Positions 1 to 7,510 of a stretch of 64,000 nt of DNA are shown in pieces. The notes under the pieces were generated by a model, which saw nothing but the letters and a program-made list of their open reading frames with translations, had not been told where the DNA came from and did no database searches. The stretch's first letter is position 1. Each line of letters opens with the position of its first letter. The position numbers and the translations under genes were made by a program. The stretch comes from Desulfomonile tiedjei (GTDB taxonomy: Bacteria > Desulfobacterota > Desulfomonilia > Desulfomonilales > Desulfomonilaceae), in NCBI GenBank assembly GCA_016218715.1, contig JACRDG010000068.1, positions 58,985 through 122,984 on the forward strand, given 5' to 3'.

Positions 1-732
1 TCCGCCCGCGGCCGGTTCGACCTTGATGCCGGAAGCCGCGGCCACGGCCATGGCCTCACGCATCAGGCCGACGAAGATGCGCCTTACCTTGGCGATGGCC
101 AGCAGCTTGCCCAGCTCCAGGCCTGCTATGACACCGAGAGAATTGATGCACGAGTTGATGATGAGCTTGGAATAGAGTTCACCCATGATGTTCCCGGAGA
201 TCCGGGTCGGCTGGGCTGCATCGAGAAGCTCCTTCAGGAACGGCAGCCTGTCGTCCGTCCGCCCGTCGATATTACCGACGACGAATTCACCGGGAGACGT
301 GACTTCCAGTTCCGCAGGGCCGTGCATGGTGGCACCCCACCCGACCACGCATCCCACGACGCGGTCTCTCCCGACGATTTCAGCAATGGCATCTTCACAG
401 ATACCGTTCTGGAGCGATACGACGACCGAGTCATCCCGAAGGACCGGGAGGAGCTTGCGAGCAGCGTCCGTGCAATCGTTCGCTTTTGTAGCCAACAGCA
501 CCACGTCCGCGGCCCGCGACAGGTCGGAAATCTCCTTCACGGCTCTCACGCGAGCGAATTTCTCCCCCTTGACGCCGAACACGTGCAGGCCCCTGGTCGC
601 CGCGAGATCCACGGTTTCCCGGTGCTTGCATACGAGTTCCGGATCCCACCCCGCGTCCGCCAGGAAAGCCGCGGTAGAGCCGCCGATTGCGCCGGCCCCC
701 ACAATGACGATACTCCGTTTTTCCCGTTGCAT
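1..732 (-). CDS. panE: Ketopantoate reductase family protein (3' end outside window)
   Basis: NADPH-dependent 2-dehydropantoate 2-reductase (ApbA/PanE) family; in pantothenate synthesis it reduces ketopantoate to pantoate. The frame is open to the window edge, so 244 codons are seen and the C-terminus is missing. The start is ATG at 732, preceded by GGAGGGATGCC, and the protein begins MQREKRSIVIVGAGAIGGST, a Rossmann GxGxxG at residues 11-16. Family hallmarks follow: 'LLATKANDC', 'LQNGICED' and 'YSKLIINSCINSLGV', the last holding the family's catalytic Lys region. Upstream on the same strand is a 430-base leader with a terminator-like hairpin. Many paralogues of this family act on other 2-oxo acids, so the substrate is inferred. 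Confidence 0.85.
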   Translation of the reverse strand, partial: MQREKRSIVIVGAGAIGGSTAAFLADAGWDPELVCKHRETVDLAATRGLHVFGVKGEKFARVRAVKEISDLSRAADVVLLATKANDCTDAARKLLPVLRDDSVVVSLQNGICEDAIAEIVGRDRVVGCVVGWGATMHGPAELEVTSPGEFVVGNIDGRTDDRLPFLKELLDAAQPTRISGNIMGELYSKLIINSCINSLGVIAGLELGKLLAIAKVRRIFVGLMREAMAVAAASGIKVEPAAGG

Positions 733-1165
733 GGCATCCCTCCGGCTCGCGATTCCCGTATATCACATGCGAGTCTTCCGGAAGTCAAGGCGGGCCTTCA
801 GCGAACGGTGTTCCCCGGGAACCGCCAACAAAAAAGCTCGGCCGAGAGACCAATGACGGACCTCTCGACCGAGCCATTTGTACGTATGAGCCTTTTAACG
901 TCGTGCTCAGGACCGCGTACTACAGCCGTCGCTGCAATGCGCAACTCTCGGAATCATGTATCTCTTCACGAGTGGCTCCTTTCCCTCCGCCGAGGAGAAC
1001 AGTTTCCTAAAAGGTAGTCATGAAGTACCTCTGTTGTCAAGACCGAACGCTGCTTTTGAACTGATTAGCGCTTGGCAAATGCCTCGGGGTACGTATATGG
1101 TGAGGGGGGTGTGCGGCGAAATGTCGCAAGGGGCTTTGTCGGCTCGCGCGGGGTGCAGGAGCAAC
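733..1165. other. Divergent intergenic region with a possible minus-strand RNA
   Basis: This is the gap between the divergent panE-family and MFS genes. Apart from the hairpin at 836-874, a TTGACA-type minus-strand -35 box is visible at 1035-1040, but no good -10 box lies 16-18 bases from it. The stretch between, about 875-1005, could be a leader or small RNA of about 170 nt. I could not match it to a known riboswitch, 6S RNA or SRP RNA. Confidence 0.35.
836..874 (-). terminator. Intrinsic-terminator-like hairpin in the leader of the panE-family gene
   Basis: Arms 836-848 and 862-874 pair over 13 positions with one mismatch around a 13-base loop. Read on the minus strand the hairpin is followed directly by six U residues (830-835). 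No minus-strand gene precedes it, and the next minus-strand start codon is panE at 732, about 100 bases downstream. It is therefore either an attenuator in the panE leader or the end of an unannotated small RNA. Confidence 0.6.
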
Positions 1166-2410
1166 ATGGACGGCAAGCGGTTCCATTACGGTTGGGTGGT
1201 GATTTTCACAGGGCTGCTGGTAACAATTGGCGCCCACGGTTTCGGCCGGATGTCTTACACGCTGATCCTCCCTCCCATGAAAGAAGGGCTCAGCTTCACG
1301 TATGCTCAGCAGGGGTTGCTGGGGACCGGGAATTTCATCGGGTACTTGCTCATGGCGTTCATCGGGGGATTCCTTGCCGCGCGATTCGGGGCCCGGCTGG
1401 TAATAGCCTTTTCTCTGCTGCTCATGGGGGTGACGCTGATCCTGACCGGCATCTCGGATACGTTCGGGTTTGCTTTTGCCATGCGGCTGCTCACAGGCCT
1501 GGGCAACGGAGGCGCATACGTTCCTGCCATGGCCCTCGGTTCCGCGTGGTTTGCCATGGAGCGGCGAGGGTTTGCCACAGGGATCGTCTCAGCGGGCATA
1601 GGCGGCGGGACCATGATAGCGGGGCTGGTCGTCCCGATCATCCTGCAGGCGTACGGTTCTGAAGGGTGGCGCTTCGCGTGGTACTATCTCGGTGGAGGCG
1701 TCCTGGTGATTTCAGGCGTGGCCGGACTCTTGCTTCGAGGGCGACCCGAAGATCTGGGACTCAATCAAGTGGGAGTCAAGGAGGTCGCCCAAGGCTCCGC
1801 GGCTCCGAAGCCGGCCGCGGGTGCCCTGGACTGGGGACTGATCTACAAGATGCCTGCAGTGTGGTACCTCGGAGTCGTTTATTTCCTCTACGGTTTCTCG
1901 TACGTTATCTACGCCACCTTCTTTGCCGCGTACCTCGTGCAAGAGATGAAGATTCTTCCAGCCGAGGCCGGCCGCCTGTGGGCCCTGGTCGGTGGTCTGA
2001 GCATCTTCTGCGGGATTATCTGGGGTGGGTTGTCCGACAAGCTCGGTCGGGCCAAAGGCGCGGCGCTCGCCTATCTGGTGCTTGGCTCGTCGTATGCACT
2101 CTTCGCCCTCTTGCCGTTTTCGGTAGGATTCTACCTGTCTTCAGTGGTGTTTGGACTCACCGCCTGGAGCATCCCCACGATCATGGCCGCGACTGCGGGA
2201 GACTACGTGGGGCCGAGGTTGGCGCCCGCGGGTTTGGGGTTTGTGACACTCTTTTTCGGCATCGGCCAGGCTTTCGGGCCATACCTGGGAGGGTACCTGG
2301 CAGACGTAACCGGGTCGTTCAAGGGGCCCTTTCTCCTCGCGTGCGGGATTTCGCTGCTGGGGATGGTGCTGTCGCTCGGCCTGAAACCGATCCGGAACGA
2401 ACACGGGTGA
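1166..2410 (+). CDS. Major facilitator superfamily transporter
   Basis: A 414-residue inner-membrane carrier with about twelve hydrophobic segments. The frame stays open back to 956, but ATG at 1166 (MDGKRFHYGWVVIFTG), preceded by CAGGAGC, is the natural start because residue 5 onward leads straight into transmembrane helix 1. The 'GGFLAARFGARLV' loop between helices 2 and 3 matches the MFS signature region, and the mirrored 'WGGLSDKLGRAKG' loop sits in the second half. The central cytoplasmic loop, around residues 195-220, is short. The substrate cannot be read from the sequence. It is a monocistronic-looking gene between divergent panE and the nitroreductase. Confidence 0.85.
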   Translation: MDGKRFHYGWVVIFTGLLVTIGAHGFGRMSYTLILPPMKEGLSFTYAQQGLLGTGNFIGYLLMAFIGGFLAARFGARLVIAFSLLLMGVTLILTGISDTFGFAFAMRLLTGLGNGGAYVPAMALGSAWFAMERRGFATGIVSAGIGGGTMIAGLVVPIILQAYGSEGWRFAWYYLGGGVLVISGVAGLLLRGRPEDLGLNQVGVKEVAQGSAAPKPAAGALDWGLIYKMPAVWYLGVVYFLYGFSYVIYATFFAAYLVQEMKILPAEAGRLWALVGGLSIFCGIIWGGLSDKLGRAKGAALAYLVLGSSYALFALLPFSVGFYLSSVVFGLTAWSIPTIMAATAGDYVGPRLAPAGLGFVTLFFGIGQAFGPYLGGYLADVTGSFKGPFLLACGISLLGMVLSLGLKPIRNEHG

Positions 2411-2463
2411 TAGCTGCGCGCTGAAACCGTGAGTGCGAGCAAGGCCCGCCAGGATTGGGGGGA

Positions 2464-2488
2464 GGACCGGTAAGATGCCGGCCCCACG
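2464..2488. repeat. Dispersed palindromic repeat, family B, copy 1
   Basis: Core CCGGTAAGATGCCGGCCCCAC, one degenerate base in the left arm. It lies between the MFS gene and the nitroreductase gene. The same core recurs at 12.3, 22.1, 26.3 and 56.7 kb. Confidence 0.6.
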
Positions 2489-2631
2489 GGGTGGAGCGGG
2501 AGGCTCGAGCCGACGCCTTGCACGATGGCCGGTCATTCGACGAACCGCAATGGTTATGCCGAGCGGTTGCAAGCGGAGCTGCGGCACAAGTATCATGAGG
2601 AGTTAACCATACCAGCAGAAGGAAATCGGTC

Positions 2632-3138
2632 ATGGATGCCTTGGAAGCGATTCTCACGAGACGAAGTATTCGAAGGTACACGGAGGAACCCGTTTCCGAC
2701 GAAGCGCTGGAAACGCTCCTCGAAGCGGCTATGGCCGCTCCTACCGCGGCAAATCAACCATGGCACTTCGTGGTGATCCGGGACCGCAGCTCCATGGAAG
2801 CCATCACCGGCTTCCATCCCCACGCGGAGATGCTCAAGCAGGCGCGGGTTGCCATTGCAATCTGCGGAGACCCTAGCCTGGGTCACCTGACGGGTCGATG
2901 GCCCCTCGATTGTTCAGCGGCCACGGAGAATATCCTCATTGCGGCCAATGCACTCGGGTTCGGCGCATGCTGGGTGGGAATCTATCCTGTAGAAGAGCGC
3001 ATCGAGGGCCTGCGCAAACTCCTGGCCATTCCCGAGCACGTGATTCCGCTTTCGATGGTTGCCCTCGGGCATCCGGCGGAACAGAAGGCCCCGCCCAATC
3101 GATTCAAACGCGACCGCATACACCGGGAACGCTGGTGA
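2632..3138 (+). CDS. Nitroreductase family FMN oxidoreductase
   Basis: A 168-residue protein of the nitroreductase fold, which binds FMN and uses NAD(P)H or ferredoxin-like donors to reduce nitro- or quinone-type substrates. The N-terminus carries the family motif 'RRSIRRYTEEPVSDEALETL', followed by 'AAPTAANQPWHFVVI'; these supply the FMN phosphate-binding Arg/Ser cluster and the Asn-Gln-Pro-Trp loop. A later 'ATENILIAANALGFGACWVG' and the 'VALGHPAEQK' turn complete the fold. The length is typical of the short subfamily found in anaerobes. The start has a GAAGGAAA element upstream. The physiological substrate is unknown. Downstream is a perfect 26-bp inverted repeat shared with the convergent PilZ gene. 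Confidence 0.85.
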   Translation: MDALEAILTRRSIRRYTEEPVSDEALETLLEAAMAAPTAANQPWHFVVIRDRSSMEAITGFHPHAEMLKQARVAIAICGDPSLGHLTGRWPLDCSAATENILIAANALGFGACWVGIYPVEERIEGLRKLLAIPEHVIPLSMVALGHPAEQKAPPNRFKRDRIHRERW

Positions 3139-3171
3139 GCGCGAGAGACAGGAAGTGATCTTCCTCGCAGC

Positions 3172-3233
3172 CCAAGAAGTAATTTGGGGGGAACTTCTCC
3201 GCACAAAGAAGTTCCCCCCAAATTACTTCTTGG
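3172..3233. repeat. Dispersed palindromic repeat, family A, copy 1 (perfect 26-bp arms)
   Basis: Arms 3172-3197 and 3208-3233 are exact reverse complements around a 10-base loop; the inner arm is GGGGGGAACTTC. It sits between two convergent genes, where the RNA would fold into a strong hairpin on either strand. Five more diverged copies occur in the window, so it is a mobile or dispersed element and not just a local terminator. Confidence 0.85.
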
Positions 3234-3247
3234 ACAGCAAATCGGTA

Positions 3248-3955
3248 TCAGGTGCCGAACGAAGTCAATTTGATGAGCTTGCGGAGTTCTTCCCGTGCGG
3301 TGTCGGATAGTGCGAGGATCTTGAATCCCGCGAGCACGACCTGTTCAGGCCCTTCTCGCCGACTCCACCGGCACTCGGCTTCCACGTCGAAAGGAGCCAC
3401 GACGCCGAAGGCATCGCCGAGGATCACCAGCGTCTTGATCTGCTCGGTCTCCACCTCGAGCCCTTCCACCCCCACCCCTTTTTCGGAAAGGTCTCGCAGC
3501 CTGCCCTGGATTTGGGGGTTCTCGGACAGATAGACGGGTATCTCGAAATCGAGAGAATAGCGCTGCAATTCGCGGACGAAGTGAGAGACCGCGGTTTCAT
3601 ACTGGATCCCAACTTCTCCGAAAAGGGTGTCGCGGTCAATGGCCTTGAGGTCGAGGAGCTTCTTGAACAGGACCTGCAATGCGTGCCGGGAGATCCGGTA
3701 TTTCTCCATCAGCTCGATATCACTCATGCTCGCCGAGATGTCCTTGACGATCTCCCGAATCCGGATACGCTGCCTCGGCGGTCGGAACCCGTCCCGAGCC
3801 GACGGAGTGTGCAATAGACCCAGGTCATCCAACTCGCGGCGAAGATTCTCAAGCCCCTGGGGAGTGAGTCGATACTTCTCCATGAGCTCTCGATCGCTCA
3901 TGCCGGATCGGATGTCCGTAATGGCTTCTTTCGCCTTTATCTCTCGCTCGGTCAT
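3248..3955 (-). CDS. PilZ-domain protein with two N-terminal helix-turn-helix-like modules
   Basis: A 235-residue cytoplasmic protein with no signal or membrane segment. Residues 8-48 and 66-106 are two copies of a 45-residue module with consensus SGMSDxxLMEKYxLSxxGL followed by FxKLL; the same module occurs five times in the protein at 18718-20343. Residues 120-230 read as PilZ: RxxxR at R128-R132, D/NxSxxG at D155-G160 ('DLSEKGVG'), then beta-rich 'VVAPFDVEAECRW'. PilZ domains with these motifs bind cyclic di-GMP, so this is an inferred c-di-GMP effector whose modules may bind DNA or protein. I chose ATG 3955 (MTEREIKAKEAI) over the longer frame to 4117 because the upstream part is low-quality sequence and GGAG precedes 3955. 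It stands alone, divergent from the kor cluster. Confidence 0.75.
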   Translation of the reverse strand: MTEREIKAKEAITDIRSGMSDRELMEKYRLTPQGLENLRRELDDLGLLHTPSARDGFRPPRQRIRIREIVKDISASMSDIELMEKYRISRHALQVLFKKLLDLKAIDRDTLFGEVGIQYETAVSHFVRELQRYSLDFEIPVYLSENPQIQGRLRDLSEKGVGVEGLEVETEQIKTLVILGDAFGVVAPFDVEAECRWSRREGPEQVVLAGFKILALSDTAREELRKLIKLTSFGT

Positions 3956-4178
3956 GGGTGACTCCGAAGAAACTGGTGATCGATCACCTGACATCCCTCG
4001 AGGCCGCGGTGGGTGCAATCCGCTGGGACCCCCCACGGCGGCCGGAGATCGTCTGGACGGGAGACGCAAACCTATTTTGCCACAGAACACAGCTCGGGGT
4101 AAAGACGGATGATGCACTGCTTCACTGACCGTGAATCCGGCCGAGATCCTTCTCTCGGCTCAACCGCTGACGAACTCA

Positions 4179-4211
4179 TTGACTCTGTGAGAGAATAGAA
4201 TATATTATAAT
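4179..4211 (+). promoter_or_regulatory. Probable sigma-70 promoter of the kor-hdr cluster
   Basis: TTGACT at 4179-4184 is 16 bases from TATATT (4201-4206), and a TATAAT overlaps at 4206-4211. The AT-rich stretch contrasts with its GC-rich surroundings. It lies about 30 bases before the ferredoxin start at 4243. Confidence 0.6.
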
Positions 4212-4242
4212 AGTTTCTTACGTTCTTGGCGGAGATGGTCGA

Positions 4243-4581
4243 ATGAAGTTCTGGCGGCTACCCCTGGATTCCGAAGTCCATTCTATACCTGTGGGACGAG
4301 TGCAGATAATAGAGAACCGCTGCAAAGGGTGCGGGTTTTGCATCGAATTCTGTCCGAATGCCTGTTTGAAAGAGAGCAAACGCTTCAACGCAAAGGGGTA
4401 TCATCCACCCGAACTCATCTTCCAGGCTGAAGACTGCGTCAATTGCGGACTCTGCAGTCTGATTTGTCCTGAATTTGCCATCTTCACCGAACTTCAGGAA
4501 GCGAAAAAAATCACCGAGGACGACATACGCAAGGTGACCACCCGGTATTCGCGAAAGGACAAGCGATTCGCGAAACGGTGA
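4243..4581 (+). CDS. korD: 2-oxoacid:ferredoxin oxidoreductase delta (2x[4Fe-4S] ferredoxin) subunit
   Basis: A 112-residue ferredoxin-like subunit and first gene of the cluster. Two [4Fe-4S] motifs are visible: 'CKGCGFCIEFCPNAC' near residue 28 and 'CVNCGLCSLICPEFA' near residue 66. In four-subunit 2-oxoacid oxidoreductases this subunit carries electrons from the TPP site to external ferredoxin. GGAG lies upstream of the ATG, and a promoter-like region sits just before that. A 142-base gap separates it from korA, but gene order and function put them together. The specific substrate (2-oxoglutarate or another 2-oxoacid) is inferred from family layout only. Confidence 0.85.
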   Translation: MKFWRLPLDSEVHSIPVGRVQIIENRCKGCGFCIEFCPNACLKESKRFNAKGYHPPELIFQAEDCVNCGLCSLICPEFAIFTELQEAKKITEDDIRKVTTRYSRKDKRFAKR

Positions 4582-4723
4582 ACCGGGTCAATCTGCGGCA
4601 GCGTCGAAGGCTTGGTTATCGGGACGTCGCCGTGTTTTGGCGCGACGCACCCATGACCGGATCTGCGACGAAGGATCGGTAGGTCCTCGACCATCCCGTA
4701 CATCGCTATTGTTAGGGCATTGC

Positions 4724-5872
4724 ATGGCTGACAAACAGGTCTTGACCGGAGAGCATTTCGTTCATGGCGACGCGGCCTGCGCCGAAGGCGGAATAGCCGT
4801 TGGTTGCCGTTTCTTCGCAGGCTACCCGATCACCCCCGCGACCGAGGTCGCGGAACGAATGGCGCGGCGGCTTCCGCAGGTGGGAGGGGTCTACATCCAG
4901 ATGGAGGACGAGATCGCGTCGATGGCTGCCATTCTCGGGGCTTCGTGGGGCGGCCTGAAGTCCATGACCTCGACCTCGGGGCCCGGTTTTTCCCTCATGA
5001 TGGAGAATATCGGCCTCGGGATGATGACCGAAACCCCATGCGTGGTCGTGAACGTCCAGCGGGCCGGTCCTTCCACGGGGTTACCGACGCTGGTCGGACA
5101 GGCGGACGTGATGCAGGCGCGCTGGGGGTCCCACGGAGATTACGGGTGCATAGCACTGGCCCCGTCGTCGCCGCAGGAATGCTTTGACCTGACGGTGCAC
5201 GCGTTCAACCTTGCGGAGATCTACCGGCAACCGGTTTTCGTTATGTCGGACGAGGTCGTCGGGCACACGACCGAAAAAGTGGTGATTCCTCCTCGGGAAA
5301 AACTCGAAGTCGTGGAAAGAATTAGGCCACACCAGGCGCAGTCGGAGTATCTCCCCTTCGATTCGAAGGGCCCGATGCCCGCGCCTATGGCCACCGCGGG
5401 TGACGGGTACCACGTCCACGTGACCGGCCTGACTCACGACGAACGCGGCTACCCGGTGATTACCGACGTGGTCCAGGAACGCAACGTCCGGCACCTTGTC
5501 GACAAGATCCGAAGGAACGCCCGCCAAATCATTCGCGTGGAAGGGGTGCATCTGGATGACGCGGAGGTTGTGGTCGTGGCATATGGTTGCACGGCCAGGG
5601 TGGCCAGACAGGCTGTTGAAGACATGCGAACGCGGGGTCATCGCGCTGGACTGTTGCGCCTGATAACCTTGTGGCCGTTCCCGTCGCACCTGATACGGGA
5701 GTTGGCCCCGCGGGTGAAAGCGTTCATCGTCCCGGAAATCAACTACGGACAGATGGTGTACGAAGTGGAGCGCACCGCCCAAGGGAAAGCGGAGGTTGTG
5801 CTGATGGGGCTGATGGGAGGCGCCATCCATACCCCGCGGGAGATCGAAGACGCGATCGGCGATTACCTCTGA
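4724..5872 (+). CDS. korA: 2-oxoacid:ferredoxin oxidoreductase alpha subunit
   Basis: A 382-residue pyrimidine-binding subunit of the CoA-dependent 2-oxoacid:ferredoxin oxidoreductase, which converts a 2-oxoacid plus CoA to acyl-CoA, CO2 and reduced ferredoxin. The domain I motif 'GYPITPATEVAERMARRLP' lies near residue 29, and the conserved 'MEDEIASMAAILGASW' and 'STSGPGFSLMMENIG' follow. A C-terminal transketolase-like domain (from about residue 275) has 'VVAYGCTARVARQAVED'. ATG at 4724, with TAGGG upstream, begins MADKQVLTGEH and gives the usual length; the open frame further upstream is not needed. The next gene, korB, follows after 129 bases that contain repeat family A copy 2. Confidence 0.9.
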   Translation: MADKQVLTGEHFVHGDAACAEGGIAVGCRFFAGYPITPATEVAERMARRLPQVGGVYIQMEDEIASMAAILGASWGGLKSMTSTSGPGFSLMMENIGLGMMTETPCVVVNVQRAGPSTGLPTLVGQADVMQARWGSHGDYGCIALAPSSPQECFDLTVHAFNLAEIYRQPVFVMSDEVVGHTTEKVVIPPREKLEVVERIRPHQAQSEYLPFDSKGPMPAPMATAGDGYHVHVTGLTHDERGYPVITDVVQERNVRHLVDKIRRNARQIIRVEGVHLDDAEVVVVAYGCTARVARQAVEDMRTRGHRAGLLRLITLWPFPSHLIRELAPRVKAFIVPEINYGQMVYEVERTAQGKAEVVLMGLMGGAIHTPREIEDAIGDYL

Positions 5873-5880
5873 TACGCATT

Positions 5881-5957
5881 CGCATGTAAAGCAGCATATT
5901 TGGGGGAAACTTCTTTGTGCAAAGAAGTTTCCCCCCAGATTTACTCTTTTGCATGCG
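5881..5957. repeat. Dispersed palindromic repeat, family A, copy 2 (inside the kor operon)
   Basis: Inner arms TGGGGGAAACTTCTTT and AAAGAAGTTTCCCCCC surround GTGC; the outer flanks CGCATG and CATGCG also pair. It occupies most of the korA-korB gap, so any hairpin would form in the operon mRNA between two subunits of one enzyme. Confidence 0.8.
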
Positions 5958-6001
5958 AAGCGGTACCAAGCGTGGCGCGGCCACCGTTTTTCGGAGAACT
6001 C

Positions 6002-6919
6002 ATGAAAAGACGTCTGAGAGAATTGCAGCCGTTCGACAAGGAAGCGGAAGAGAGAGCCATCGAACTGGGTCATGGTCTGCACCCCGACGACAAGTACCTG
6101 AAGCCCGGCCGAATTCCCCATATCTGGTGCCCCGGTTGCGGTCTTGGAGTGGTGCTCACCTGCTTCATCGGGGCCCTGAGGCAAAAGCAGTTCGGCGTAG
6201 ATGAATGCGCGGTAGTGTCCGGAATCGGATGTACAGGGCGTGTGGCAGGGTACCTGGACATGGACACGTACCACACCACCCACGGAAGGGCCATTCCGTT
6301 CGCTACCGGTCTGGCGCTGGCCAAACCGGACACGCATGTTGCGGTCTTTTCCGGAGACGGGGACCTGTTCGCGATCGGCGGTAATCACCTGATCCACGCG
6401 GCAAGGCGGAACGTTAATCTCAAGGTCATCTGTGTGAACAACTTCAATTTCGGCATGACCGGCGGGCAAGCAGGTCCGACCACTCCTCTGGACGCCAAGA
6501 CCTCCACGACCCCTCTGGGAAACGCCGAGCCCGGGTTCAACCTGCCGTACCTTGCTCACGCTTCCGGCGCCATATACGTTGCCCGCTGGACCACGTTCCA
6601 TCCGCGGCAGCTCGTGCATTCCATCGGTGAGTCCTTCGACCGGACCGGATTCACGTTCATCGAAGTGATCGCGCCCTGTCCCACCGGGTACGGGAGGCCG
6701 AACAAGCTCGGAAGCGGCCTCGAAGAGATGCGGTACTACCGGGACATGTCCGAGATCCGCTACGGCGCCGACCCCGCGGACGCGGAGATCAAACTCCGGG
6801 GCAAAATCCTCGTGGGAACCTTTGAGGCAGCCGACCGCCCCGATTTCATGGAAACGTACCGAACGCAGGTCATAGCCAGAGCGCAGGCCGGCGGAAAAGG
6901 GAAAGGCAGGGCGGCATGA
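6002..6919 (+). CDS. korB: 2-oxoacid:ferredoxin oxidoreductase beta (TPP-binding) subunit
   Basis: A 305-residue TPP-binding catalytic subunit. 'HIWCPGCGLGVVL' near residue 38 is the conserved Cys-containing entry motif, and the thiamine diphosphate/Mg2+ site is 'SGDGDLFAIGGNHLIHAARR', followed by 'NNFNFGMTGGQAGPTTP'. These motifs define the KorB/PorB family. ATG at 6002, with GGAG upstream, begins MKRRLRELQPF; the open frame from 5900 reads through the repeat element and is rejected as the start. The 3' end overlaps korC by four bases (ATGA), which implies translational coupling. Confidence 0.9.
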   Translation: MKRRLRELQPFDKEAEERAIELGHGLHPDDKYLKPGRIPHIWCPGCGLGVVLTCFIGALRQKQFGVDECAVVSGIGCTGRVAGYLDMDTYHTTHGRAIPFATGLALAKPDTHVAVFSGDGDLFAIGGNHLIHAARRNVNLKVICVNNFNFGMTGGQAGPTTPLDAKTSTTPLGNAEPGFNLPYLAHASGAIYVARWTTFHPRQLVHSIGESFDRTGFTFIEVIAPCPTGYGRPNKLGSGLEEMRYYRDMSEIRYGADPADAEIKLRGKILVGTFEAADRPDFMETYRTQVIARAQAGGKGKGRAA

Positions 6920-7482
6920 ACCAAAAACAGGAGGTCCGACTGGCCGGTTTCGGCGGACAAGGGATAGTGCTCGCCGGTCATATCCTGGGGAAAGCCGCTG
7001 CCCTTTTCGAGAAGAAGAACGCGGTCTTCACCCAGAGCTACGGTCCCGAAGCCCGCGGAGGATCGTGCAGCGCGGACGTTGTGATATCCGAGCAAGCAAT
7101 CCATTACCCGAAAGTGGAACAGCCCGGCGTGCTGGTTCTCATGAGTCAAGGCGCACTCGCCACGTACGGCGGATCGATTCGGCCCGGCAGCATCCTGATC
7201 CTGGATGGAGATCTGGTCACGATGGAAAGCGATCCGGAAGGGGTCACGGTATATCGGGTCCCTGCAACGCGTCTGGCGGAACAGCTGGGCAAGAAGATCG
7301 TCGCCAACATTGTGATGCTCGGCGCTGTGGCAGCGCTGGGCGGGGTCATTGCCTACGATTCCATGAAGCAGTCCGTTCTCTCTTCCATTCCGTCGGGAAC
7401 GGAAGAACTGAACGTCTCCGCGTTCGACAAGGGCTACAGTTACGGCCAGGAACTGCTGAGCCGCATCCACGGAGCAAAATGA
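6916..7482 (+). CDS. korC: 2-oxoacid:ferredoxin oxidoreductase gamma subunit
   Basis: A 188-residue gamma domain of the enzyme. The N-terminal 'RLAGFGGQGIVLAGHILGKAA' and 'TQSYGPEARGGSCSADVVIS' are the defining motifs and include the CoA/partner-contacting GPEARGG loop. The ATG overlaps the korB stop. With korD, korA and korB it completes a four-subunit KOR-type enzyme. The hdrA-like gene follows after 28 bases, so the oxidoreductase and the Hdr module are almost certainly one transcript. Confidence 0.9.
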   Translation: MNQKQEVRLAGFGGQGIVLAGHILGKAAALFEKKNAVFTQSYGPEARGGSCSADVVISEQAIHYPKVEQPGVLVLMSQGALATYGGSIRPGSILILDGDLVTMESDPEGVTVYRVPATRLAEQLGKKIVANIVMLGAVAALGGVIAYDSMKQSVLSSIPSGTEELNVSAFDKGYSYGQELLSRIHGAK

Positions 7483-7510
7483 GACGCCGGCCACGGAGGA
7501 AACAGCCCAA

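Noticed and set aside
836..1005. 6S RNA, SRP RNA or a known riboswitch in the panE leader
   Set aside because: I looked for the SRP GGAAG-loop motif, the 6S closing stem with central bubble, and cobalamin, TPP, c-di-GMP and fluoride consensus elements; none fits. Kept only as an unnamed candidate.
956..1165. 70-codon N-terminal extension of the MFS transporter
   Set aside because: The extension is non-hydrophobic and unlike transporters, and the better start at 1166 has a ribosome site and leads directly into helix 1.
3172..3233. Simple bidirectional terminator between convergent genes
   Set aside because: The stem is much longer than a terminator needs, has no T tract on either side, and recurs at five other sites including inside an operon, so it is listed as a dispersed repeat.
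5081..6619. Minus-strand open frame of 512 codons antisense to korA/korB
   Set aside because: It is a shadow of two well-conserved genes in GC-rich DNA; the product has no family motif and no ribosome site.
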